The notes beneath the pieces are model-generated. The model saw only the letters and a list, made by a program, of their open reading frames with translations. It was not told where the DNA came from and ran no database searches. Shown piece by piece: positions 44,776 through 54,571 of a stretch of DNA of 64,000 bases (position 1 is its first letter; every line of letters begins with the position of its first letter). Position numbers and translations under genes: made by a program. Origin of the DNA: Coniferiporia sulphurascens. Its lineage: Eukaryota > Basidiomycota > Agaricomycetes > Hymenochaetales > Hymenochaetaceae. Where the stretch lies: the NCBI GenBank assembly GCA_002794785.1, contig NBBA01000023.1:62001-126000 (forward strand), in the 5' to 3' direction.

Positions 44776-47233
44776 TCCTGCAGTATTACATAATTACAAG
44801 CTGCCCCCCCAAAGGGGGGCTCTAACTACGTAACAACAGAGGCGCCCATCATTGTGCATCGTGCAAAACTGGGCAGGGGCTCTGCTCCCCGAAGGGAGCC
44901 GTCATGTGAAGAGCCCCTATTTAGCTATGAAACAAGGAGAGGGAGGGATACATATCGCTACGAACATAACCAAGCAGTTGAGGGCAGGTTAAGGTAGGAA
45001 GCTTAGAAGTGGAAAGGGAGGGCGAGAGCGCCGGCCGAGATGTGTCATGTGGGATACCGAAAGGCTGGCTTTTACTCGAGCAGGAAGGGAGGGAGTGTAC
45101 CTGAGAGCTCCAAAAGGGCTGGGTCTGAGTCCTGGGTTCAGGGTCCGAGCATACAATGCATGTAATCCCGTAGGAGGTCCAAGTCCATGTCCTCATCAGT
45201 GGGGTGCCCATCAAGGTCCATCATGGCAAAAGACAGCTGGATGGCGCCTGCAGCGCATTCCGAAAGGTGGTTCAGGTGCCCCGTTAGCTTTAGCCAGCGG
45301 CACAGAACCGGGAGGCGGTTTTCATCAGCCCACTCAGAGTGGTGGACTGGGAGAGGGTCCCAAGGTGGCCACACGCATCGTATCCACGGATGGAAGGTGC
45401 TACAGCCACCGAGGATGTGGGTGGTCAACTGCGCTGGCCAGGGGGGTGGTTATGCCATCTGCAGTGCACGATCAGGCCATGCCTGCGACAGTAGGCTGAG
45501 TCGAAGCTCAGCCAGTATCCCCCATAGGGACTGGTGTGGCAGAGGACCTGCGCAACTGCAGATAGCTCATTGCATGGGTGGTCGACCGAATGTATGAGGA
45601 GCTTTCGAGGTTGGCATGATGGTAGGCCATGGACTGCCAGGTATTTATCAGCAGTCGAGGCGAGGGGGCAGGCTAGCGAGAGCATCCATCATTCCATGAG
45701 AGTGCAGATGGCCGCTTCTTTTAGGGCAGAGGTGGAGGGTTTGAGGTCAGATGGGGGGAGCTCAGTTGCCAGCTTTGCCTCCATGTCAGCCCATTCATTT
45801 CCAGGGATGTCCGAGTGTCTGGGACACCATACAAAATGGATGGTGAGCTGGGGGTACGAGTCTAGCAGGGTCTCCACACCCGCTTTCCATATGTGGAGGA
45901 GGTGGGCACCAGGGGTGGTGGCCCAAGTTCAGAAAAGGTGGAGAGCAGTCAGCAAATTGGACAGAAAGAAAATGTCCGATGCGACACACAGTTGCGCTGG
46001 GAGATGGCGTGCTGCCCAGCCTGGGGCCATGGCGAGGGAGAACTCCTTGGTGTCTGTGGCTGTGGCACAGGTGGGGGACTCCAGTTGGTGTGACCAGAGT
46101 CAGGTGTTGCCCAGCATCGCGCAGATGGCCAAGCCCGACTTATTGTCAATGCAGGAGCCATTGGTGAAGACCTGGACATGGGGAGTGGAGCTTAGTTTGC
46201 ACATGGCTGTTACAAAAGACTTCCGGGTGTCGGCACTAACCAGGGTGATGGGGGTGGTAAAACGGACTCGGCCTTTCGTGAATGCCAGTGGGTCTGTCCA
46301 TGGGGGATGCATGTATGCAGGGACCTGTTGAACCCGGGGGGCTCGGACCTGCAAAGAAAGGGAGAAGGGTCTGTTAGCTACATTTTTAAATAATTTATGG
46401 CCAATAGAGTGTGGGGTGCACCATAGGCACAGGGAATGGGTAGTCTTTATAAATTCAAAATAGAAAGAGAGAGGGGGGACAGAGCAAAGAAAATTAGTGG
46501 AATGGGGGGAGGTGCCCTTGAAGACACCCAGGATCCAGCAACAGGCCGTGTTTTGCACAGCCTGAAGGCGGTTTACCAAGGTTTTTTGGTGGCGGCCATG
46601 GTACCATACTGGTGCTCCCCATGTCAGGACAGAGTGGACGCAGGAGGTGTAGAGGTGGTGGAGGAGGAGGGCTGATATGCCCCGTTGGGTGTTGCCCAGA
46701 ATGCGGAGTGCAGCGAGGGTGGAGAGCCCCTTGGAGCGCATTTGCTCAACATGGGGCCTGAAGGAGAGGCCTGGGTCCCACCATATCCCCAGCCACCTGA
46801 GTGGGATTGAGGGGCGGATGAGAGTGTTGGGGTCGACCTGTACGCCAGCGGTGTCCCAGCCATTATAGCCGATGCATCACCGAGGGGGGTGAAAATGGAG
46901 GCACTCTGTTTTGGCGGCTTCGATGTTGAGACCAATGGTGCCGAAGAGGGTGTCGAGTTGTTGGTAGGCGCATGCGAGCTCGCGGCAGTTGGATGCTACT
47001 GAAGGTCCTACACAAATGAGTAAATGGTCGTCAATGTATGCTAGGGTGGTGGTGCCGGCTTGGTGAAAGTGCCGGAGGACCACCCCTGCGAATATTGTTG
47101 ACAGGATGGGGGAGACTGGTGATCCCTGGGGGGTGCCGAGGTCGGGTTTCGAGGCCATTGGGAGGGTAGTGCCGTCGAAGGCGACGGCTACCTGTCAATC
47201 CGTCATGAAGGACAGACACCAGTTGGCCATGTC
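44776..47233 (-). repeat. Inverted repeat, left arm (about 2.46 kb)
   Basis: Complement of 51164-53626 with near-total identity: all protein segments I compared in both arms are the same, including stops. The only differences I found are homopolymer lengths (6 versus 7 A at 46572/51809; 6 versus 7 C in the 3' hairpin) and the tail. The spacer between the arms is 3.9 kb. Confidence 0.88.
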
Positions 47234-49069
47234 TGGGGCACAGCCGAGGTCCAACAGTTGTCAGTGGAGGAGTTGTGGGTGCACCGAGTCAAAGAAGCCC
47301 TGAATGTCGACTGCAGGGACCGAGCACACAAGGCCCTCTGAGTGGGCACATTCTGCGATCTGTAGAAGGTGTTGGGCGGCATCATAGACCGAATGGCCTT
47401 GACGCCCCCCATACTGGTTAGGTGGCAGCCAGTCCCTCATGTTCGTGAGGTACTGGAGCCGGTTAGCGATTATCTTTTCGAGGAGTTTCCCTAGGGTCTC
47501 CTCAAGGGTGATGGGCCAGTATGATTGTGGCGAGAAGGGATCCTTCTTGTTTGGCTTCTGGAGCATTACCACCTTTGCCGCCCACCAGCATTTGGGGTGG
47601 TGTCCCAAATGCAAGCAGTCATTGAAAAGAGTAAGAATCTCATCGGGGTAGGTGTCCACCACCCATTTCAGGGGGCGGTAACCTATTCCCAAGAGGCCCG
47701 GTGCCGACAAGTTGGATGTATCAGATAGTGCCCCCGTAAGCTCCGAAAGGAGTATGGGCAGGGCAGCTGGTTGGGGTGGTGGTGGCGGTGTGTTGGCCGC
47801 TGCCTGGGGTGGGGGGGGCGTGAAGAAAGTTTTGCGGAAGAGCTCACCTTTCTCCTTGTCCATTTGGGTGAAGGTACCGTCTCGCCGTTTCGGTGAAGGG
47901 ATGGGGGTGGGTTGGTTGCCCAGGCCACGCTTGGCCCAGTTCCAGATGTTGGTGGCATCTGCTTCCAATGCCTGGTCGGCATAAAACTGTCGTTTGGCCG
48001 TCCTAATGCCCCTTTTAAAGGCTCTTCTTGCTGATGCACACTGGAGGGGGGTGGTTGCCATTGTAATGGCGGATAAGAGGGTCTTGCAGTGGGGTGACCA
48101 CCATGGGACTTCTGTTTTCAATGGCTTTGAGAGGCGGGTGAACGGCTGGAGGGCGGTGACCATGGAGTCGATGACCGCTTTAGCTTTGGTGTCCAGGGTA
48201 TGGGTGCTGTGCCCTGGAAGGCCAAAGGCTGTTTTGAGGAGAGGGAAGGCTATGTCAGTCCATTCCTCTTTGTCGGCTGGAAGCAACTGGCATGTCTTTA
48301 TGATGGGAGGGGGAGGTCGAGATGGCACCGACCAGCGCAGAATGGCGTGGTCAGACAGTGGTGAATGGTCGGAGGAGCCTGAGTCTATAATAGAGTCAGG
48401 GTTGACCATGGGTGGGGCCCAGATCATGTCAATGGGGCACCGGCAGCGATTGCCATCAGGCCACGAGTCAGAGTCAGGAAGGTGAGCAGGCGCCAGGCCA
48501 TGCCCACGGAAGAAGTCATCTAGGGGTTGCGCCCCCAAGTCATCCCGTCATGGGACGGAGAGGTCGGACCACGTGTGGTGGCGATGGTTGAAGTCACCCG
48601 CCACGAGTAGAGTGGTGGCTAGCACCAAGGGGAGTGAGAATAAGAAGGACTCACCTGGGTACTGTGGGGAGGCGTTCTCACGGTCCAGGGGGTGCATGCC
48701 GTAGTAGTTGCACACCCGGAGGGTGAGTTGTGATCGTACCTCCACCGTCAGTACATCGGTGCCGTAAGATGCGGCTCTGAGGATTGACCATGAGGTGGGA
48801 GGGAGGGCCCTGGATATATACGTGACTACCCGGGGGCGAACCTCTGGCGGTAGGACGGGGGTGTATCCCAGGATGGTGGGGACATTGAAGACTGGAATGC
48901 CAGTTGGGTCAGTGAGTGACGGTTGCAGGCCTATTTGGTACCAGGGGGGTTCCTGGATAAGAATTAGGTGCGGGGGGGAGGGGTCAGTTGTAAGGACGGG
49001 GATCAGGGAATGTATCGCTGCTAGAGAGCAGGCAGCATTCCACTGCAGGACAGAGATCATCTCTATCAT
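45072..49069 (-). pseudogene. ORF2 polyprotein of TE-13
   Basis: Starts MIEMISVLQWN at 49069 (ATGA). Endonuclease: IQEPPWYQIG, NYYGMHPLDR, VAGDFNHRHHTW, CPIDMIWAPP, LSDHAILRWS, all intact. RT: VVDTYPDEIL, PPNQYGGRQGHSVYDAAQH, AVDIQGFFDSVHP, TPQGSPVSPIL, intact AYIDDHLLICVG. RNase H and C-terminal segment follow. Stops at about 48548, 47261, 47187, 46877, 46100 and 45689 are mostly TGA at Arg positions; one missing base near 45448 (HNHPPGQRS instead of HNHPPWPAQ) shifts the frame. The stops downstream of 47233 and this frameshift recur exactly in TE-14. The stop codon of the family is TAA at 45074-45072 here. Confidence 0.88.
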
Positions 49070-51105
49070 ATTTCCTCCATCTGATCGTCGGTAGGGTCGG
49101 CGGCAAGGGCCTCTTCGATTTGGCGGTAGCGCCTCTTCTTGGGGCAGGCCAGCAGGGTGGCGGGATGGTTGCCCTTGCAGTTGTTGCAGAGGCGGGGGTG
49201 AGGGCATGTGTCGCCTTCGGGCACTGTGTCTGTCACGCAGTGGGCGCACAATTTGCAGTGGTTGTGGGTAAGGTGGGCTCCTGCGCAGTCAGCACAGCAG
49301 GGTTGGGCTCGGCAGCCCTTGGTTCCGTGGCCGAGGCCCTGGCACCATTCACATTGCGTGAGGGTGGGGCGGACAGGTGGGACTGAGAGGCGGAGGGTGG
49401 ATCTGAACATCCAGATGCATGGTCTCTTGAGGAGGCGTTTGCGGATGGAACCGTTGGGGTCAATGAAGGAGAAAACCACTGGGCATCTGTCAAGTGTCGG
49501 CAGGTGGTCCTCGGTGGCAGTGAAGTGGGGGGTGACTACAAAGTCAAGGTTGCAGAGTGCCGGGTTGTGCCGGATTTCAGCCATGAGGGCCTTCTCATTT
49601 ATGGTGTGCCCATTTTGGCCGAACAAGAAGTCCTTGCAGGGCACCATGGAGATGCGCAGTGCGGACCAGGGGCGGACTCTGGAGGGGGTTAGGGAGAAAG
49701 CAGCTGGAACATTAATTCCCACTGCAATGCACTCTGTGCACATATGGGAGGCATAGGCCGCGGAGTGTCGATCAATGATCATTTCCATGGTCAGGTTAGC
49801 TGAAGATGGGTGCACCGCAAATGTGGTCACAATGTTCCCCTTTACGTTGTAGGAAGAGGACAGGACCGGAACTTGGTCTGCAGTGGGGAGGGAGGCGAAA
49901 AACTCACAGGACGTTTTTGTCAGGGCCATTGCTGACTTCTGATTCTTGGCTCATATGCCAACTGTGGGGGTGAGGACCAAGGTTGGGTCCTTGGCATACA
50001 TTGTGGGTGGTGGGGGCACCTTCCTCTGGTGTTTCTTTTTTTTTTGCACCAGGTTGATGACCACTCTGGTGGCTGGAGCCACTGGAGCTGGGTTGTTGGT
50101 TGTTGGGGGGGCCGCTGCTGCAGCGACTTGCACATAGGAGGTGGGGGCGGTCTGTGTGGCGGCCTGTGGGGCGGATTGCTGTTGTTGTTGTTGTTGTTGC
50201 TGTTGTCGGGGGGCGGGCCTAGAACTGATGGAAGCCATCTGACGTGATATAGAAGCCACATCAGTAGTCAGACGCTTGACTGCATCAGTCAGCGCTCTCA
50301 TTTCTGGGGTCCCAGTTGCAGCTGGGGTCCTCTGGGGGGGGCGAGCTGGGGCGAAGGGTTCCAGGAGGGCGATTACCACCCCCTCCCTCGTGAAGTTGTA
50401 GGCCATCACTGCGTTGCGGTGGATGATGTTGTCAGGGTATGTCCTGTCTTGCTTGATGTTGGCCAGCGTCTGTTGAACATTCCAGAGGAGGTCTCCCACA
50501 AACTGCGCTGCCTTGATGTCGATTGTCTCTGTGGTGGCGTTCCTGGTTTGCTGATCGAAGTCATCCAGGGCTCGGGTGAGGGAGTACATGAACCCTGTGG
50601 TGTGCTGTTCATGTTGTTGGGCGGGGGGACCCCTCGGTGTGAGGGGCGACATGACAGCTGAGGAGCATTTCCGCCCAAGGCTTGCACCTCCCACCTGTTG
50701 CAGGGGGGTATGGGGGTCAACCACCATTGCTGGGGCCATTTCACTGGTTTCGTTGGAGCCATGGATTGAACCTACTGATGCGGCTGGGGAGCCGGCTCGG
50801 GATGTTGCCCTTGATTCCGCACATGCTTGGGCGGTGAAGTCGTAGGCTGAGATCATTTGCGAGTCGCCAATGGCTGGGGAGGGGGTGAGGATGTCTGGGG
50901 AGGACGCCAGTTCCTGGGGAGGGTTGGGAGTGGGGGTGGTGGGGGTGGTTGCTCTGTGTCTTGTGGCCATGGCAGCGCCGGCAGAGGCCCAGTTGGCGGC
51001 CATCCTGGCTACCCGGTCTGGATCGGCGTTGGCTGATGGGGCGGGTGGGGGGTTGGTTCGGTTTGTTCGATGGAGAGTATTCCTGTAGTCACCTGGGTTC
51101 GACAT
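49066..51105 (-). pseudogene. ORF1 of TE-13, single nonsense codon
   Basis: 680 codons in one frame from MSNPGDYRNTLHR at 51105 to MEEI at 49066, broken only by TGA at 49951-49953, where TE-7 has CGG (VGIRAENQ). Domains in order: Pro/Ala-rich N-terminus; GFMYSLTRALDDFDQQTRN; FVGDLLWNVQQTLANI; Gln run (about 50180-50210); KKKKHQRKVPPPPTMYAKD; YNVKGNIVTTFAVHPS; VPCKDFLFGQNGHTI; knuckles CEWCQGLGHGTKGC, CCADCAGAHLTHNHCKLC and CNNCKGNHPATLLAC. Best reference for the family A ORF1 in this window. Confidence 0.88.
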
Positions 51106-51163
51106 GGGGGAGTTTTAGCTGCCCGCACTAGTCGATGGTGGTGGTTACTGGTCAAGAAGGATG
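51106..51163 (-). promoter_or_regulatory. 5' leader of TE-13
   Basis: The complement starts CATCCTTCTTGACCAG and ends AACTCCCCC before ATG 51105, with CGACTAGTGCGGGCAGC between. Joined without spacer to TE-14. Promoter role inferred. Confidence 0.5.
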
Positions 51164-53327
51164 ACATGGCCAACTGGTGTCTGTCCTTCATGACGGATTG
51201 ACAGGTAGCCGTCGCCTTCGACGGCACTACCCTCCCAATGGCCTCGAAACCCGACCTCGGCACCCCCCAGGGATCACCAGTCTCCCCCATCCTGTCAACA
51301 ATATTCGCAGGGGTGGTCCTCCGGCACTTTCACCAAGCCGGCACCACCACCCTAGCATACATTGACGACCATTTACTCATTTGTGTAGGACCTTCAGTAG
51401 CATCCAACTGCCGCGAGCTCGCATGCGCCTACCAACAACTCGACACCCTCTTCGGCACCATTGGTCTCAACATCGAAGCCGCCAAAACAGAGTGCCTCCA
51501 TTTTCACCCCCCTCGGTGATGCATCGGCTATAATGGCTGGGACACCGCTGGCGTACAGGTCGACCCCAACACTCTCATCCGCCCCTCAATCCCACTCAGG
51601 TGGCTGGGGATATGGTGGGACCCAGGCCTCTCCTTCAGGCCCCATGTTGAGCAAATGCGCTCCAAGGGGCTCTCCACCCTCGCTGCACTCCGCATTCTGG
51701 GCAACACCCAACGGGGCATATCAGCCCTCCTCCTCCACCACCTCTACACCTCCTGCGTCCACTCTGTCCTGACATGGGGAGCACCAGTATGGTACCATGG
51801 CCGCCACCAAAAAAACCTTGGTAAACCGCCTTCAGGCTGTGCAAAACACGGCCTGTTGCTGGATCCTGGGTGTCTTCAAGGGCACCTCCCCCCATTCCAC
51901 TAATTTTCTTTGCTCTGTCCCCCCTCTCTCTTTCTATTTTGAATTTATAAAGACTACCCATTCCCTGTGCCTATGGTGCACCCCACACTCTATTGGCCAT
52001 AAATTATTTAAAAATGTAGCTAACAGACCCTTCTCCCTTTCTTTGCAGGTCCGAGCCCCCCGGGTTCAACAGGTCCCTGCATACATGCATCCCCCATGGA
52101 CAGACCCACTGGCATTCACGAAAGGCCGAGTCCGTTTTACCACCCCCATCACCCTGGTTAGTGCCGACACCCGGAAGTCTTTTGTAACAGCCATGTGCAA
52201 ACTAAGCTCCACTCCCCATGTCCAGGTCTTCACCAATGGCTCCTGCATTGACAATAAGTCGGGCTTGGCCATCTGCGCGATGCTGGGCAACACCTGACTC
52301 TGGTCACACCAACTGGAGTCCCCCACCTGTGCCACAGCCACAGACACCAAGGAGTTCTCCCTCGCCATGGCCCCAGGCTGGGCAGCACGCCATCTCCCAG
52401 CGCAACTGTGTGTCGCATCGGACATTTTCTTTCTGTCCAATTTGCTGACTGCTCTCCACCTTTTCTGAACTTGGGCCACCACCCCTGGTGCCCACCTCCT
52501 CCACATATGGAAAGCGGGTGTGGAGACCCTGCTAGACTCGTACCCCCAGCTCACCATCCATTTTGTATGGTGTCCCAGACACTCGGACATCCCTGGAAAT
52601 GAATGGGCTGACATGGAGGCAAAGCTGGCAACTGAGCTCCCCCCATCTGACCTCAAACCCTCCACCTCTGCCCTAAAAGAAGCGGCCATCTGCACTCTCA
52701 TGGAATGATGGATGCTCTCGCTAGCCTGCCCCCTCGCCTCGACTGCTGATAAATACCTGGCAGTCCATGGCCTACCATCATGCCAACCTCGAAAGCTCCT
52801 CATACATTCGGTCGACCACCCATGCAATGAGCTATCTGCAGTTGCGCAGGTCCTCTGCCACACCAGTCCCTATGGGGGATACTGGCTGAGCTTCGACTCA
52901 GCCTACTGTCGCAGGCATGGCCTGATCGTGCACTGCAGATGGCATAACCACCCCCCTGGCCAGCGCAGTTGACCACCCACATCCTCGGTGGCTGTAGCAC
53001 CTTCCATCCGTGGATACGATGCGTGTGGCCACCTTGGGACCCTCTCCCAGTCCACCACTCTGAGTGGGCTGATGAAAACCGCCTCCCGGTTCTGTGCCGC
53101 TGGCTAAAGCTAACGGGGCACCTGAACCACCTTTCGGAATGCGCTGCAGGCGCCATCCAGCTGTCTTTTGCCATGATGGACCTTGATGGGCACCCCACTG
53201 ATGAGGACATGGACTTGGACCTCCTACGGGATTACATGCATTGTATGCTCGGACCCTGAACCCAGGACTCAGACCCAGCCCTTTTGGAGCTCTCAGGTAC
53301 ACTCCCTCCCTTCCTGCTCGAGTAAAA
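51164..53327 (+). pseudogene. TE-14 ORF2 fragment (RT palm to C-terminus)
   Basis: Same sequence as the TE-13 ORF2 C-terminal part: FMTD then TGA, TPQGSPVSPILSTIF, AYIDDHLLICVG, LHFHPPR then TGA (51518), thumb, an extra A at about 51810 that shifts the frame, RNase H with FTNGSCIDNKSGLAICAM, TGA near 52295, a TGA in the linker at 52706, the HNHPPGQRS frameshift near 52965, and the terminal LLELSGT. The extra A is the only coding difference from TE-13 that I saw. Confidence 0.86.
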
Positions 53328-53621
53328 GCCAGCCTTTCGGTATCCCACATGACACATCTCGGCCGGCGCTCTCGCCCTCCCTTTCCACTTCTAAGCTTCC
53401 TACCTTAACCTGCCCTCAACTGCTTGGTTATGTTCGTAGCGATATGTATCCCTCCCTCTCCTTGTTTCATAGCTAAATAGGGGCTCTTCACATGACGGCT
53501 CCCTTCGGGGAGCAGAGCCCCTGCCCAGTTTTGCACGATGCACAATGATGGGCGCCTCTGTTGTTACGTAGTTAGAGCCCCCCCTTTGGGGGGGCAGCTT
53601 GTAATTATGTAATACTGCAGG

Positions 53622-53626
<5 letters not shown>
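51164..53626 (+). repeat. Inverted repeat, right arm
   Basis: Partner of 44776-47233 in opposite orientation. The inner boundary is exactly the 5' end of TE-13, the outer boundary the 3' end of the element. Confidence 0.88.
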
Positions 53627-53654
<28 letters not shown>

Positions 53655-53950
53655 CCCAGTGTGAGCGCTGCCAAGGACTCGGCCATGGAAAGAAGGGATG
53701 CCAAGCCCAGGCTCGTTGCGCCAAATGTGCTGGACAGCACTTGACGGCCAACCATCGTAAGTTGTGCACATATTGTGCAAATGACACAGTCGAAGGAGAT
53801 GCCTGCCCCCACCCCCGCCACTGTGCTAACTGCCAGGGCGACCACCCCACCACCCTTCCCACCTGCCCGAAGAAGAAGCACTTCTGCGCCATCAACACCA
53901 CCCTCCAGGTTGAAGAGGACACTGACACCTTCATGGAGGAGGAACAATGA
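53655..53950 (+). pseudogene. TE-15 ORF1 C-terminal fragment (family B zinc knuckles)
   Basis: Open frame from the TE-14 tail: CERCQGLGHGKKGC, CAKCAGQHLTANHRKLC, CANCQGDHPTTLPTC, PKKKHFCAINTTLQVEEDTDTFMEEEQ, TGA at 53948-53950 overlapping the ORF2 start as ATGA. The N-terminal 580 or so codons of ORF1 are missing. Confidence 0.83.
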
Positions 53951-54571
53951 GTGCACAAATCCGTGTACTCCAGTGGAACGCCACCCACTCACTTGCGGTG
54001 ATTCATTCATTAATTCCCATCCTTACTAATGAACCCTCTCCCCCCCACCTGATTCTGATCCAGGAGCCGCCGTGGTATCAAATCGGGCTACAGCCCTCCC
54101 TCACCAACCCAGCCGGAGATCCAGTATTCAACGTACCAACAATCCCCAGCTACATCCCAGTACTCCCCCCTGCCACCCGACCCAGGGTGGTCACCTACGT
54201 CTCAAGGACCCTCCCCCAGTCTTCATGGTCAGTTGTCGGCCCAGCCTCAAGCGGCACAGACATCGTGATGGTGGAGATCCATGGCAGCCGCCTGGCCAGG
54301 GTGTGCAACTACTATGGTATGTTGCCCCCTGATAGAGCGGAAGCCAGACTGGGGTACCCAGGTGAGACGTTCCTCTGCTCTCTCCCCTCGGCCCTCGCCT
54401 CCACCCTCACAGTGGCTGGTGACTTCAACCATCACCACCACTCGTGGTCAACCCTTGACTCCACCTGAGAAGAAGACCGCAGAGCGCAACCTCTGGACGA
54501 CTTCTTCAGGGAACATGGCCATGAACCAGCCCACCCACCCGACTGTGACACCCAACCCCTACCAGGGCGCC
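53947..54571 (+). pseudogene. TE-15 ORF2, endonuclease N-terminal part
   Basis: Starts MSAQIRVLQWN at 53947; IQEPPWYQIG, NYYGMLPPDR, VAGDFNHHHHSW present. A TGA at 54466 replaces CAA of TE-17 (STQEENRRAQP); the frame continues through LDDFFREHGHEPAHPPDCDTQPLPGR and is cut by the tail of TE-16. About 340 bp of endonuclease sequence is absent before the frame resumes at 57462. Confidence 0.83.

Larger units (their letters stand above)
44744..51163 (-). mobile_element. TE-13: full-length family A LINE, minus strand
   Basis: Complete 6.4-kb copy: tail on the left (A-rich with six ATA units), GC hairpin, ORF2 49069-45072, ORF1 51105-49066 and leader to 51163. Its 3' half is repeated in inverted orientation at 51164-53654. 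The left flank is family B (TE-12) and the right is TE-14; no target duplication is found around it. Confidence 0.9.
51164..53654 (+). mobile_element. TE-14: 5'-truncated family A LINE, inverted copy of TE-13
   Basis: Starts in the RT (DMANWCLSFMTD) immediately at the 5' end of TE-13, runs to its own 3' UTR (53329-53615) and a tail of nine ATA units plus A5. Right flank is family B ORF1 (TE-15). The tail differs from that of TE-13, so the two 3' ends were probably not made by copying one segment as a block. Confidence 0.88.

Noticed and set aside
44744..53654. Classical twin priming as explanation of TE-13/TE-14
   Set aside because: Twin priming gives one tail and a non-overlapping inverted 5' segment. 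Here both outer ends have tails and the same 2.46 kb occurs twice.
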